From Aestuariimicrobium sp. p3-SID1156 (GTDB lineage: Bacteria; Actinomycetota; Actinomycetes; Propionibacteriales; Propionibacteriaceae): a stretch of DNA of 64,000 nt. The position numbers and the translations under genes are program-made. The notes beneath the pieces were generated by a model. That model ran no database searches and was not told the DNA's origin. It saw nothing but the letters and a program-made list of their open reading frames with translations. Positions 8,122-17,135 of the stretch are shown piece after piece (the first letter of the stretch is position 1; every line of letters starts with the position of its first letter). The stretch covers positions 496,001 to 560,000 of the forward strand of contig NZ_JALXXB010000001.1 in assembly GCF_025144225.1 (NCBI RefSeq). The letters run 5' to 3'.

Positions 8122-8151
8122 TAGAATGGCTCATGAAAGGGGTACTTCTTC
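8122..8151 (+). promoter_or_regulatory. carD promoter and leader
   Basis: TAGAAT (8122-8127) is followed by a 24-nt stretch containing AAAGGGG and ATG 8152. This gene, unlike many neighbours, has a conventional leader with a Shine-Dalgarno. Confidence 0.6.
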
Positions 8152-8637
8152 ATGACTTTTACGGTCGGCGAAACGGTGGTCTATCCCAATCATGGGGCTG
8201 CGGTCATCGAGGACATCGAGACTCGCAAGATCAAGGGTGAGGACAGGCTCTACCTGGTCCTTCGAATCATTGGTCAGAACGATTTGGTGGTGAGGGTTCC
8301 GGAGAGCAACGTCGACCTGGTCGGTGTTCGCGACGTCGTCGATGCCGACGGTCTGGAGCGGGTCTTCACCGTGCTCCGTGCTCCCCACACCGAGGAGCCG
8401 ACCAACTGGTCGCGTCGTTACAAGGCGAACCTCGAGAAGCTGCACTCGGGCAATGTGCTCAAGGTGGCCGAGGTTGTCCGTGACCTGTGGCGTCGAGAGA
8501 AGGATCGTGGTCTGTCGGCTGGCGAGAAGCGCATGCTGGCCAAGGCTCGTCAGATCCTGGTCTCCGAGCTTGCCCTGGCCGAGAAGGTCGAGGAGGACCG
8601 CGCAGAGGTCCTGCTGGACGAGGTCCTGGCTTCCTGA
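8152..8637 (+). CDS. carD: RNA polymerase-binding transcription factor CarD
   Basis: CarD binds the beta subunit of RNA polymerase and stabilises open complexes at many promoters, including rRNA promoters. The 161 residues contain the Tudor-like RNAP-interaction domain ([21 protein letters not shown]... YLVLRI) and the C-terminal helical DNA-binding domain with the key Trp in [14 protein letters not shown]. Length matches the mycobacterial protein. It heads a likely operon with ispD, 17 nt downstream. Confidence 0.97.
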   Translation: MTFTVGETVVYPNHGAAVIEDIETRKIKGEDRLYLVLRIIGQNDLVVRVPESNVDLVGVRDVVDADGLERVFTVLRAPHTEEPTNWSRRYKANLEKLHSGNVLKVAEVVRDLWRREKDRGLSAGEKRMLAKARQILVSELALAEKVEEDRAEVLLDEVLAS

Positions 8638-8654
8638 TCACCGGTTGAACCCGG

Positions 8655-9386
8655 GTGGATGAATCTGTCTCCACGCCCGTCGCGGGCGTGATCGTTGCTG
8701 CCGGTTCGGGCGTCAGGCTCGGCGGTGCGATGCCCAAGGCGCTGCGCGAGATCCGGGGACGATCCTTGGTCGCGCGGTCGGCCGATGCCCTGCTTGCTGG
8801 TGGATGCACCCATCTCGTGGTGGTCGTCGCCCAGGGATTGCAGGAGCACTTCCAGGCGGCTCTGGCGGGCATCAACGCGCCCATCTCCTATGCGGTGGGC
8901 GGTAGCCGCCGTCAGGACTCCGTGGTGGAGGGATTGCGTGTTCTTGCCACTGACCCTGAGCTGGCCACGTGTCGCGTCGTCCTGGTACATGACGCAGCCC
9001 GCGCGTTGGTGCCGCCCTCGGTGGTGGGCACGGTGATCGAGGCCGTCAACGGAGGTGCCGCCGCGGTGATTCCCGTGATCCCGATGATCGACTCGGTGCG
9101 CCGGGACGAGCATGAGGCGGGCAGTTCCGTGGTGGACCGCAGCGATCTCAGGCTGGTCCAGACGCCGCAGGGTTTTGACCTGCAGGTCCTGGTGGCCAGC
9201 CACGCCGTCGCCCTGCGACGGGGGCTGGAGGTCACCGATGACGCAGCCGTCTGTGAAGCGACCGGCCACCCGGTGTTGCTGGTGCCGGGGTCCCGGGACT
9301 CCCTCAAGGTGACCGAACCCTTCGACCTCGTCGTTGCCGAGGCCATCTGTGACCAGCGCGAGATCCACCAGGAGGACCCCGCATGA
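8655..9386 (+). CDS. ispD: 2-C-methyl-D-erythritol 4-phosphate cytidylyltransferase
   Basis: Third enzyme of the non-mevalonate isoprenoid pathway, transferring CMP from CTP to MEP. The 243-residue protein begins with the nucleotide-binding [15 protein letters not shown] and catalytic Lys in MPKAL. It continues with [15 protein letters not shown] [34 protein letters not shown] and TDDAAVCE, all IspD signatures. The start is GTG 8655. It overlaps ispF by 4 nt (ATGA), indicating translational coupling of consecutive steps. Confidence 0.95.
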   Translation: MDESVSTPVAGVIVAAGSGVRLGGAMPKALREIRGRSLVARSADALLAGGCTHLVVVVAQGLQEHFQAALAGINAPISYAVGGSRRQDSVVEGLRVLATDPELATCRVVLVHDAARALVPPSVVGTVIEAVNGGAAAVIPVIPMIDSVRRDEHEAGSSVVDRSDLRLVQTPQGFDLQVLVASHAVALRRGLEVTDDAAVCEATGHPVLLVPGSRDSLKVTEPFDLVVAEAICDQREIHQEDPA

Positions 9387-9859
9387 TCCTGCCTCGCACC
9401 GGAATCGGCACCGACGTCCACCAGCTCGTGGAGGGGGAGCCGATGTGGTGCGCCGGGCTTCACTTTCCCGATGAGGCGCGCGGGCTCTCTGGTCACAGCG
9501 ATGGTGACGTCGCATGCCATGCCGCCTGCGATGCGCTGCTTTCCGCGTCCGGGTTGGGGGACATGGGCAGCAACTACGGCACTTCGAGACCTGAATGGGC
9601 CGGTGCCTCGGGCATCGCCTTTCTGATCGAGACGGCCAGGCGTGTGCGCGCCGCCGGGTTCGAACTCGGCAATGTCGCGGTCCAGGTGATCGGGAACCGT
9701 CCTCGCATCGCCGCCCGGCGCGCGGAGGCCGAACGTGTCATGGAGGAGGCGTTGGGCTGCCCGGTGAGCCTGTCCGCAACCACCACCGACGGGCTCGGGC
9801 TCACGGGGCGCGGTGAAGGCGTTGCGGCTGTGGCGACCGCGCTGATCGTGCCAGCCTGA
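9383..9859 (+). CDS. ispF: 2-C-methyl-D-erythritol 2,4-cyclodiphosphate synthase
   Basis: Fifth step of the MEP pathway, a trimeric zinc enzyme. The 158-residue protein has the metal ligands Asp11 and His13 (GTDVHQ) and the His in [11 protein letters not shown], and the C-terminal [17 protein letters not shown]. The segment [19 protein letters not shown] departs from the E. coli sequence but resembles the mycobacterial enzyme. It is coupled to ispD and convergent with the zinc peptidase, with a 1-nt gap. Confidence 0.96.
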   Translation: MILPRTGIGTDVHQLVEGEPMWCAGLHFPDEARGLSGHSDGDVACHAACDALLSASGLGDMGSNYGTSRPEWAGASGIAFLIETARRVRAAGFELGNVAVQVIGNRPRIAARRAEAERVMEEALGCPVSLSATTTDGLGLTGRGEGVAAVATALIVPA

Positions 9860-9860
9860 G

Positions 9861-11144
9861 TCAGGCGACCTGGTCCGGGCTGACCACGTAGGAGTTGCAC
9901 ACCGCGACGTCGCTGCTGCCCAGGCCCTTGGTGGCCCATGCCTCGCGTGTGTGCATCTTCGGATGCGTCGACTCCTTGTCGACGCGAGGACGCCCCGGGC
10001 GATCGGACCCGAAGTTCCTGAACGTGCTGATCACCTGCGCGTGGTCGGCCGAGGTCATCTCCAGTGACTTGCTCGTGCTGCGGAAGAACATCGCGGCCAT
10101 GCAGTCCGCCTGGGCCTCGTTGCGACGCACCAGCAGCAGGGCCTCGGACTTGGTCTTGGCCCTGTCAGCGGCCAGGTTACGGGCAGGGATGATGCCACTG
10201 CGCCCCTGGACCAGGTGAGCGAACTCGTGGGCCATGATGGACTCCAGCGCCCAGGTCTTGTCGTCCATGTCCAACACGTCGAGTACGTCGATGGCGAAGT
10301 AGAGGTTCTGGTCGCGGGAGCAGTACATGGCGTTCTTCATCTGCATCTTGCCGCAGGGGGTCTGGCGCGGGGTGGTCATGACCGTGATCGTGGGGCGAAT
10401 CGCCTTGTATTCGGCGGCATCCAGGGCGGGGCCCCAGACCCGCAGCAGGCAGTCGAGTTGCTCCTCGAGCCGGGCCTTCATCTCGCTCGCCGTGGCGCCC
10501 GCCATGTCCTTCCTGGCCATCTCGCACCGAACCGGCACCGCCAGTGACTCGTCGTAGAGCGTGTTCCCCTCCATCAACTCGTTCATGTCGCTCACCGTCG
10601 CTTGGGGGAGAGGGGGGTTCACCGACTGCGTCGTCGGGATGACGTAGTCCTCGTTCTTCCACTCCGGGGTCGGCGATGCCGTGGGCCCCAAGGGGCCGCC
10701 GCCATCGCGGGACTGTACCCAGACCGCCACCAGGGCGACGCAGAGAGCGATCACCAGAACAGTCAGCGCCGCCACCGCCTTGTCCCCCCTTGCCTTGGGG
10801 GTCGGCTGCGGGAAGGGCTGCTGATAGGGGTAGGGGGGACGCTGCTGTGGCTGCTGCCAGGGGCCCTGCTGCCACGGCCCCGGTTGCGGCTGTTGCTGCC
10901 ATGGGGGAGGCTGCAGCTGCCAGTGCGCTGGCTGGGCAGGGGCCCCCATCGGCGGCGGCTGGAAGTGGTTCTGCTGGTAGGGAGCCGGCCAGGGCTGCTG
11001 GGGGTGCTGCCGATCCGGCGGCTCGGGCCGCCAGGAATTGCGAAACTGTGGCCCTGTGGGTCGGCTCACCGGAGTGGGCTGACTTGCCGGCAACCACGAT
11101 TGTCCGCCCTGGGGCGGCTGCGGGTGCTGGAAGTCGCTGGTCAC
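9861..11144 (-). CDS. Neutral zinc metallopeptidase, membrane anchored, Pro/Gln-rich N-terminus
   Basis: Predicted type II membrane protein of 427 residues. An intrinsically disordered Pro/Gln-rich region (residues ~1-120) precedes one membrane helix (AVAALTVLVIALCVALVAVW). The extracellular domain resembles the YpfJ-type neutral zinc metallopeptidase family: MAHEFAHLVQGRSG carries the zinc His pair and Glu, followed by NEAQADCMAAMFF and HPKMHTREAW. GTG 11144 is chosen because TACAGT lies six nt upstream, the local leaderless signature; longer frames would run into glyA. Substrate is unknown; it may act on the cell envelope. Confidence 0.82.
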   Translation of the reverse strand: MTSDFQHPQPPQGGQSWLPASQPTPVSRPTGPQFRNSWRPEPPDRQHPQQPWPAPYQQNHFQPPPMGAPAQPAHWQLQPPPWQQQPQPGPWQQGPWQQPQQRPPYPYQQPFPQPTPKARGDKAVAALTVLVIALCVALVAVWVQSRDGGGPLGPTASPTPEWKNEDYVIPTTQSVNPPLPQATVSDMNELMEGNTLYDESLAVPVRCEMARKDMAGATASEMKARLEEQLDCLLRVWGPALDAAEYKAIRPTITVMTTPRQTPCGKMQMKNAMYCSRDQNLYFAIDVLDVLDMDDKTWALESIMAHEFAHLVQGRSGIIPARNLAADRAKTKSEALLLVRRNEAQADCMAAMFFRSTSKSLEMTSADHAQVISTFRNFGSDRPGRPRVDKESTHPKMHTREAWATKGLGSSDVAVCNSYVVSPDQVA

Positions 11145-11156
11145 CCCTCCACTGTA
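11145..11156 (-). promoter_or_regulatory. Leaderless -10 promoter of the zinc peptidase gene
   Basis: The minus strand reads TACAGT (11156-11151), then six nt, then GTG 11144. Confidence 0.5.
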
Positions 11157-11170
11157 GGCGTCGGGGGGGC

Positions 11171-11211
11171 TAGATTGGGCTGGGTCAGTTCCCCTCGCCC
11201 AGGAGTACGCC
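11171..11211 (+). promoter_or_regulatory. glyA promoter and leader
   Basis: TAGATT (11171-11176) precedes a leader of about 35 nt in which AGGAG (11201-11205) lies 6 nt before the GTG start. Confidence 0.5.
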
Positions 11212-12651
11212 GTGTCCCAGGTCAACGCTGAGCTGAACAGCGCCTACAAGACCATCCTCAACGTCATCGGCGGCATCGAACCTCGCATCGCCGAGGCCAC
11301 CCGTCAGGAGCTGGCAGACCAGCGCGCGTCACTCAAGTTGATCGCCTCGGAGAACTACGCCTCCCTGCCGGTGCTCGCGACCATGGGCACCTGGTTCAGT
11401 GACAAGTACGCCGAGGGCACCGTCGGGCACCGCTTCTACGCCGGCTGCCAGAATGTCGACACCGTTGAGTCGGTCGCCGCCGAGCACGCCCGCAACCTCT
11501 TCGGCGCCGAGTACGCCTACGTCCAGCCGCACTCCGGGATCGACGCCAACCTGGTCGCCTACTGGGCCATCCTGGCCAACCGCATCGAGAGTCCGGCCCT
11601 GGAACAGCTGGGTGCCAAGACGGTCAATGATCTCACCGAGCAGGACTGGGAGACCCTCCGCAAGACTTTCGGTGAGCAGCGGGTGATGGGCATGGCGCTG
11701 GACGCCGGCGGCCACCTCACCCACGGCTTCCGGCACAACATCTCCGGCAAGATGTTCCACCAGCGCAGCTATGGCACTGATCCCGAGACCGGTCTGATCG
11801 ACTACGACAAGCTGCGCCGGGACGCCAAGGAGTTCAAGCCCCTCATCCTCATCGCGGGCTACTCGGCCTATCCGCGCCGGGTCAACTTCGCCACCATGCG
11901 CGAGATCGCCGACGAGGTCGGCGCCGTTCTCATGGTCGACATGGCCCACTTCGCCGGGCTTGTCGCCGGAAAGATCTTCCAGGGTGATGAGAACCCGATC
12001 GCCCACGCCGATGTGGTCACCACCACCACCCACAAGTCCCTGCGCGGCCCGCGCGGCGGCATGGTGCTGTCCACCAAGGAATTCGCCGCAGACATCGACC
12101 GCGGCTGCCCGATGGTGCTGGGCGGCCCGCTCTCGCACATGATGGCTGCCAAGGCCGTGGCCCTCGCCGAGGCGCAGACCGCCGACTTCCAGACCTACGC
12201 CCAGAATGTCGCCGACAACGCCCAGTCCCTGGCCGAGGGCTTCCTGAAGCGCGGCGGCAAGCTGGTCACCGGCGGCACCGACAACCACCTGGTCCTGCTC
12301 GACGTCACCACCTTCGGCCTGACAGGCCGCCAGGCCGAGTCCGCCCTGCTCGACGCCGGTGTGGTCACCAACCGCAACTCGATCCCGCAGGACCCGAACG
12401 GCGCCTGGTACACCTCCGGCGTTCGCCTCGGTACCCCCGCGCTCACCACCCGCGGCTTCACCGGCGAGGACTTCGACCGTGTCGCCGAGCTCATCGTGGA
12501 CGTGCTGGAGAACACCACCCCGGTCACCGCCTCCACCGGCAAGCCCGGGAAGGCGAAGTACACCCTGGCCGACGGTGTCGCGGACAGGACCAAGCAGGCC
12601 GCCAACGAGCTGCTCAACAACCATCCGCTCTACCCCGGACTGGAGCTCTGA
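11212..12651 (+). CDS. glyA: Serine hydroxymethyltransferase (long form)
   Basis: PLP enzyme converting serine and tetrahydrofolate to glycine and methylene-tetrahydrofolate. At 479 residues it is the longer SHMT form. Signatures: [43 protein letters not shown] and the PLP-Lys motif [14 protein letters not shown], with Lys275 as the Schiff-base lysine. Compared with the ~415-residue E. coli enzyme it carries an insertion near residues 115-190 ([20 protein letters not shown] and following). GTG 11212 has a good AGGAG. Transcribed alone, convergent with rlmB. Confidence 0.96.
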   Translation: MSQVNAELNSAYKTILNVIGGIEPRIAEATRQELADQRASLKLIASENYASLPVLATMGTWFSDKYAEGTVGHRFYAGCQNVDTVESVAAEHARNLFGAEYAYVQPHSGIDANLVAYWAILANRIESPALEQLGAKTVNDLTEQDWETLRKTFGEQRVMGMALDAGGHLTHGFRHNISGKMFHQRSYGTDPETGLIDYDKLRRDAKEFKPLILIAGYSAYPRRVNFATMREIADEVGAVLMVDMAHFAGLVAGKIFQGDENPIAHADVVTTTTHKSLRGPRGGMVLSTKEFAADIDRGCPMVLGGPLSHMMAAKAVALAEAQTADFQTYAQNVADNAQSLAEGFLKRGGKLVTGGTDNHLVLLDVTTFGLTGRQAESALLDAGVVTNRNSIPQDPNGAWYTSGVRLGTPALTTRGFTGEDFDRVAELIVDVLENTTPVTASTGKPGKAKYTLADGVADRTKQAANELLNNHPLYPGLEL

Positions 12652-12665
12652 GCCTCAGTTCCTCT

Positions 12666-12695
12666 GCGGCGGCCACCCGAGGGGTGGTCAGCCGC
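12666..12695. terminator. Hairpin between glyA and rlmB
   Basis: Nested inverted repeats: GCGGC (12666-12670) with GCCGC (12691-12695), and CCACCC (12673-12678) with GGGTGG (12682-12687). There is no T tract. It overlaps the rlmB stop codon and could serve both convergent genes. Confidence 0.45.
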
Positions 12696-13644
12696 GGCAT
12701 CGCCCGATCTCGTAGAGCGCGATGGACGCGGCCACGGAGGCATTGAGGGATTCCACCTCGCTGCTGATGGGGATCGACACCAGGTGGTCGCAGTTGTCAC
12801 GGACCAGCCGGGACAGGCCCTCACCCTCGGAGCCGAGCACGACGACCAGGGGGCCGTCCACGCCGGGGATGCCCGCGACGTCCACGTCCCCTTCGCCGGC
12901 GAGGCCGACGATGGTGAAGCCCGCCTTGGCGTACTGCTGCAGGCTCCGGTTCAGGTTGGTGGCCATCGCCACGGGGATGCGGGCAGCCGCACCCGCGGAG
13001 GTCTTCCACGCCGCAGCTGTCATCGACGCCGAGCGACGTTCCGGGATCACCACGCCATGCGCCCCGAAAGCAGCCGCGGAGCGGATCACCGCACCCAGGT
13101 TGCGGGGGTCGGTGATCTGGTCGCAGAACACGACCAGCGCCTCCCGGTCCTCGTCGTTGATGGCGTCTGCCAGCACATCATCCGGGTGCGCGTACTCGTA
13201 GGCCGGCAGCTGCAGGGCGACGCTCTGGTGCAGCGCGCCCTGGGTGAGCCGGTCCAGTTCGACGCGGGTGACCTGCATCAGCGGGATCGACTTCTCGGCA
13301 GCGATCTTGAGGATGTCGCGCAGGCGGTCGTCGCGATCGGCGCCCTCGGCGACGAACGCGGTCTTGACCGGCAGCCCGGCCTGGAGCGCCTCGAGAACGG
13401 GATTGCGGCCGACGACCCACTCCGGGCCCGCCCCCGGGCGTCCTTTGGTGAGGTTGCGGCGGGGCTGGGCGGCCTGGCGCTTGGCGGCAGCCTGCTTGGC
13501 CTTGTAGGCCTTGTGGTACGTGCGGTCCTCCGCCTTGGGCGTGGGGCCCTTGCCCTCGAGCCCTCGACGGACGCGCCCGCCGGAGCCGGCAGTGCGTCCC
13601 TTGCCCTTGGTGGTGGCGCCGCGGCGCTGCGAGTTTCCGGCCAT
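12688..13644 (-). CDS. rlmB: 23S rRNA (guanosine-2'-O-)-methyltransferase, TrmH/RlmB family
   Basis: SpoU/TrmH-class SAM-dependent 2'-O-ribose methyltransferase of 318 residues. A lysine- and arginine-rich N-terminal tail (~1-85) precedes the substrate-binding domain beginning WVVGRNPVLEAL. The knotted catalytic domain has DPRNLGAVIRSAAAFGAHGVVIPE, VLGSEGEGLSRLVRDNCDHLVSIP and the C-terminal SLNASVAASIALYE. ATG 13644 has GGAGAAG 5 nt upstream and overlaps the cysS stop by 1 nt (TGATG), so translation is coupled. The cysS-rlmB pairing is common in actinobacteria. Confidence 0.9.
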   Translation of the reverse strand: MAGNSQRRGATTKGKGRTAGSGGRVRRGLEGKGPTPKAEDRTYHKAYKAKQAAAKRQAAQPRRNLTKGRPGAGPEWVVGRNPVLEALQAGLPVKTAFVAEGADRDDRLRDILKIAAEKSIPLMQVTRVELDRLTQGALHQSVALQLPAYEYAHPDDVLADAINDEDREALVVFCDQITDPRNLGAVIRSAAAFGAHGVVIPERRSASMTAAAWKTSAGAAARIPVAMATNLNRSLQQYAKAGFTIVGLAGEGDVDVAGIPGVDGPLVVVLGSEGEGLSRLVRDNCDHLVSIPISSEVESLNASVAASIALYEIGRCRG

Positions 13645-15077
13645 CAGTTCTTCTCCAGTTCCCACCGGGCACCCTGCGGGGTGTCGGTGATCTTGAGGCC
13701 GAGTGCGGCCAGTTGGTCGCGGACGGCATCAGCGGCGGCCCAGTCCTTGCGGGCGCGGGCATCGGCGCGCTGGGCCAGCATCGCCTGCACCAGCCCGTCG
13801 ACCACCGGCTCCAGCTCGCCGGACCCCCCAGAGGCGAGGTGCGCCCATTCGGGGGCGTCCGGGTTGAGGCCCAGGACGTCGAGCATGTCGAGGACCTGTG
13901 CCAGCAGGGGAGCCAGGGCATCCAGGTCCTTGGCGGCGATCGCCTTGTTGCCGTCGCTGATCGTGCCGAACAGGGACGCGACCGCTCCCGGCGTCCCGAG
14001 GTCATCGTTCATCGCCTCGACGAAGGCGGTGGGCAGGTCTGCCTCGACCACGGGCACCTCGAGTTCGCGTGCCCGGGCCAGGAAGCCGTCAATGCGCTCG
14101 ATCGCCTTGCCGGCCTCGTCGAGTGAGCCGCGGGTCGCCTCGTCGGCGGGGGAGAAGTCGATCATGGAACGGTAGTGCGGGGCGAGCAGGAAGAAGCGGA
14201 CCGCGCGCGGGTTGTGCATCCGGGTCACCTCGCTCACCTTGGCGGTATTGCCCAGGGATTTGCTCATCTTCTCCCCGGCCATGGTGACCCACGCGTTGTG
14301 CATCCAGTAGTGCGCGAAGGGACGCCCGGCAGCCCGCGACTGGGCCAGTTCGTTCTCGTGGTGCGGGAAGCGCAGGTCGATGCCTCCGCCGTGGATGTCG
14401 AAGGCATCGCCCAGGTACTTGCCGGCCATGGCGGAGCACTCGATGTGCCAGCCCGGGCGTCCACGGCCCCAGGGTGAGGGCCAGGAGGCGGTCTCGGGCT
14501 CGCCCGCCTTGTGGCCCTTCCAGAGGGCGAAGTCGCGCGGGTCTCGCTTGCCGCGCGGGTCGGCGTCGCCCGCGGGCTCCATCTCGTCGAGCTTCTGGTG
14601 GGACAGCTCGCCGTACTGGGGCCAGGAGCGTACGTCGAAGTAGACGTCGCCGGATTCGTCGGGGGCGGGGTAGGCGTGGCCGCGATCAATGAGGGTCTGG
14701 ATCAGCTCGACCATCTCGGGGATGTGGCCGGTCGCACGCGGCTCGTAGGTGGGCGGCAGGCAGCCCAGCGACGCGTAGGCCTCGTGCAGCTCGTTCTCGA
14801 ACTCGTACGCATGGGCGTACCAGGCCACGCCACGCTCGGCGGACTTGGCCAGGATCTTGTCGTCGATGTCGGTGACATTGGCGATGATGTCGACCTGGTA
14901 CCCGCAGTGCTCAAGCCAGCGGCGCAGGACGTCGAAGACGACCTCCTTGCGAATGTGGCCCAGATGCGGGGAGGACTGCACGGTCAGGCCACAGTGGTAG
15001 ATCGAGACCCGACCCTCGACGAGGGGCGTGAAGTCATGGACCTGACGGGTGGCGGAGTCGTACAGACGGAAGTTCAC
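13644..15077 (-). CDS. cysS: Cysteinyl-tRNA synthetase
   Basis: Class I aminoacyl-tRNA synthetase of 477 residues. It has the zinc-ligand Cys29 (YHCGLTV), the HIGH-like [22 protein letters not shown], the substrate pocket [17 protein letters not shown] and the KMSKSLGN loop near residue 270. GTG 15077 with TAGACT six nt upstream indicates leaderless initiation. MshC, the mycothiol ligase paralogue, is shorter and lacks the C-terminal DALR-type region present here, so CysS is the better call. Confidence 0.97.
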   Translation of the reverse strand: MNFRLYDSATRQVHDFTPLVEGRVSIYHCGLTVQSSPHLGHIRKEVVFDVLRRWLEHCGYQVDIIANVTDIDDKILAKSAERGVAWYAHAYEFENELHEAYASLGCLPPTYEPRATGHIPEMVELIQTLIDRGHAYPAPDESGDVYFDVRSWPQYGELSHQKLDEMEPAGDADPRGKRDPRDFALWKGHKAGEPETASWPSPWGRGRPGWHIECSAMAGKYLGDAFDIHGGGIDLRFPHHENELAQSRAAGRPFAHYWMHNAWVTMAGEKMSKSLGNTAKVSEVTRMHNPRAVRFFLLAPHYRSMIDFSPADEATRGSLDEAGKAIERIDGFLARARELEVPVVEADLPTAFVEAMNDDLGTPGAVASLFGTISDGNKAIAAKDLDALAPLLAQVLDMLDVLGLNPDAPEWAHLASGGSGELEPVVDGLVQAMLAQRADARARKDWAAADAVRDQLAALGLKITDTPQGARWELEKN

Positions 15078-15089
15078 CCCGTCAGTCTA
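15078..15089 (-). promoter_or_regulatory. Leaderless -10 promoter of cysS
   Basis: The minus strand reads TAGACT (15089-15084), six nt, then GTG 15077. Confidence 0.6.
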
Positions 15090-15099
15090 GTGGGGCAGG

Positions 15100-15411
15100 T
15101 CAGCCACGATGCTGGTCGAAATCGACGACGCTGTAGCTCCACAGTTCGGCGGAGATACCGGCAGGACTAGGGCGACCCGAGCCGTGCGCCTTGGTGAAGG
15201 CGGCACCGGAGGCCCAGGACTGGTAGGCGTCCTCGTCGCGCCAGCGGGTCACGACCAGCCAGGTGGTGCGGTCGTCGGCCGGACGCAGCAGCTCGAAGCC
15301 CTCGAAGCCGTCCTGCCCGTCGACGGCGCCCTGGCGCTGGGCGAAACGCTCCGCGAGGGTGTCGCCGGAGTCGGCCGGCACGGTGATGGCATTGATCTTG
15401 ACGATGCTCAT
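15100..15411 (-). CDS. MhuD-like haem-degrading monooxygenase (ABM domain)
   Basis: Small ferredoxin-fold protein of 103 residues that closely parallels mycobacterial MhuD as I remember it: SIVKINAITVPA, ERFAQRQGAVDGQDGFEGFELLRP and VVTRWRDEDAYQSWASG. Asn7 and Trp66 fall at the MhuD catalytic positions. The haem-ligand His is at 76, shifted by one residue relative to MhuD His75. ATG 15411 is chosen because TAGGCT lies 7 nt upstream. Predicted role: oxidative opening of haem to release iron. No haem-uptake genes are adjacent. Confidence 0.85.
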   Translation of the reverse strand: MSIVKINAITVPADSGDTLAERFAQRQGAVDGQDGFEGFELLRPADDRTTWLVVTRWRDEDAYQSWASGAAFTKAHGSGRPSPAGISAELWSYSVVDFDQHRG

Positions 15412-15424
15412 GGTGCCCAGCCTA
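15412..15424 (-). promoter_or_regulatory. Leaderless -10 promoter of the mhuD-like gene
   Basis: The minus strand reads TAGGCT (15424-15419), seven nt, then ATG 15411. This box decides the start codon. Confidence 0.55.
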
Positions 15425-15432
15425 GGCATCGT

Positions 15433-16095
15433 TCAGCGGTGTTGCGTCCGCCTCGCCAGCCAGTTCCCCAGGAACTGCACGGCCTGCACGATCACGACGA
15501 TGACCAGCACGGTGATCCAGGTGATGGCCCAGTCGAAGCGCTGGTAGCCGTAGCTCAGCGCGAAGGCGCCCAGGCCGCCGCCGGCCACGATCCCGGCCAG
15601 GGCGGACATGTCCACCACGGCGACGAACAGGAAGGTGTAGCCCAGGATCAGCGGGGCCAGCGCCTCGCGCAACAGCACGGTGTGGATGATCCGCCAGGTC
15701 GAGGCACCCATCGCTCGGGCCGCCTCGATGACTCCCGGGTCGACCGACACCAGGGACTGCTCCACCAGCCGCGCCGTGGCCATGGAGACCATGATCGAGG
15801 CGGGGAAGATGAAGGCATTGGTGCCGATGGAGGTTCCCACAACCGCTAGGGTTAGCGGCCCCATCGCGGCGATGAAGATGATGAAGGGGATCGGCCGGAA
15901 GAAGTTGATGATCACGTTGAGGATCGTGAACACCACCTTGTTCTGCTTCAGCCCTCCGCGGCGGGTGAGGTACAGCGTCAGGCCCAGGGCCAGACCGACC
16001 AGACCGCCGATGCCCATGGCTACCGCGACGATGTAGAGGGTCGTCCCGATGGCCTCCAGGAAGATGTCGCCATTGGTCGAGAAGTCGAACTTCAT
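15433..16095 (-). CDS. metI: Methionine ABC transporter permease
   Basis: Inner-membrane component of the D/L-methionine importer, 220 residues with about five membrane helices. The ABC-importer EAA loop is visible as VSVDPGVIEAARAMGASTWRIIHTVLLREALAPLI. MetI-like segments IINFFRPIPFIIFI and VGTSIGTNAFIFPASI are present. Its ATG overlaps the metN stop by 1 nt. Last gene of metQNI. Confidence 0.95.
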   Translation of the reverse strand: MKFDFSTNGDIFLEAIGTTLYIVAVAMGIGGLVGLALGLTLYLTRRGGLKQNKVVFTILNVIINFFRPIPFIIFIAAMGPLTLAVVGTSIGTNAFIFPASIMVSMATARLVEQSLVSVDPGVIEAARAMGASTWRIIHTVLLREALAPLILGYTFLFVAVVDMSALAGIVAGGGLGAFALSYGYQRFDWAITWITVLVIVVIVQAVQFLGNWLARRTQHR

Positions 16096-17135
16096 CAGGC
16101 CACCACCTCCACGTCGGTGAAGTCGCGGACCGCGGCGATGGCCCCGGCAACTTGGTCCTCGGTGCCCTTGAGCGAGAAGGTCAGCGAACCGTAGGGGCGG
16201 TCGGCGATCTCCACGATCGAGCCGTAGACCAGGTCAGCGTGAACGCCGGCATCGTTGAGGGTGTTGACCACGGTGCGTCCGGCGGTGTCCTCATCACGAA
16301 TGGTGACCGTGATCAGCCGGCCGGGGTAGTTCGCGGCCAGGCGCTTCAGCGCCGCCGGGGTGGGCCTGTCGCGCAGGGAGGTCTGGACGAATCGTCGGGT
16401 CGTCGGGTGCTGGGGCCGGCTGAAGATGTCGTAGACCTCGCCGGACTCGATGACCTTGCCGGACTCCATCACGGCCACGCGGTCGCAGAGGTTGCGCACC
16501 ACGTCCATTTCGTGGGTGATGATGACGATGGTGATGCGCAGCTCCTTGTTGGCGCGGCGGAGCAGCTCGAGCACCTCGTCGGTGGTCTGCGGGTCGAGCG
16601 CCGAGGTGCATTCATCGGCCAGCAGGATCTTCGGGTTGGACGCCAGCGCGCGGGCGATCCCCACCCTCTGCTTCTGGCCTCCGGAGAGCTGGCTGGGGTA
16701 GGCATCGGCCCGGTCGGCGAGACCGACGAAGTCGAGCAACTCGGCGACCCTCGCGCGGCGCTTCGCCTTGTCCCACTGCTTGTTCTGGGCGTGGAGGATC
16801 TCCAGCGGGTAGGCCACGTTCTGGGCGACGGTCCGCGACTGCAGCAGGTTGAACTGCTGGAAGACCATGCCGATGTCGTGGCGCACGGTGAGCAGCTGCT
16901 TCTCGCTCATCGCCGAGACCTCGTGCCCGTCGACCACCAGGCGTCCGCTGGTGCAGGGCTCGAGGCCGTTGACCAGGCGGACGAGGGTGGACTTGCCGGC
17001 TCCGGAGAAGCCAATGACGCCGAAGACCTCTCCGGCGTTGATGTCCAGGGAAACGCCATCGACGGCGTGCAACTCGCCCTTCCTGGTGGTGAAGGTCTTG
17101 TGCACGCCGTCGAGCGTGATGATGGGTGCGGTCAC
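16095..17135 (-). CDS. metN: Methionine ABC transporter ATP-binding protein
   Basis: ATPase of the methionine importer, 346 residues. Walker A GFSGAGKSTL, Q-loop VFQQFNLL, signature LSGGQKQRVGIARAL, Walker B ILLADECTSALD and switch His in ITHEMD. The extra C-terminal domain (about 265-346) is the NIL/ACT-like regulatory domain that binds methionine and inhibits transport. GTG 17135 overlaps the metQ stop by 4 nt (GTGA). Confidence 0.96.
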   Translation of the reverse strand: MTAPIITLDGVHKTFTTRKGELHAVDGVSLDINAGEVFGVIGFSGAGKSTLVRLVNGLEPCTSGRLVVDGHEVSAMSEKQLLTVRHDIGMVFQQFNLLQSRTVAQNVAYPLEILHAQNKQWDKAKRRARVAELLDFVGLADRADAYPSQLSGGQKQRVGIARALASNPKILLADECTSALDPQTTDEVLELLRRANKELRITIVIITHEMDVVRNLCDRVAVMESGKVIESGEVYDIFSRPQHPTTRRFVQTSLRDRPTPAALKRLAANYPGRLITVTIRDEDTAGRTVVNTLNDAGVHADLVYGSIVEIADRPYGSLTFSLKGTEDQVAGAIAAVRDFTDVEVVA

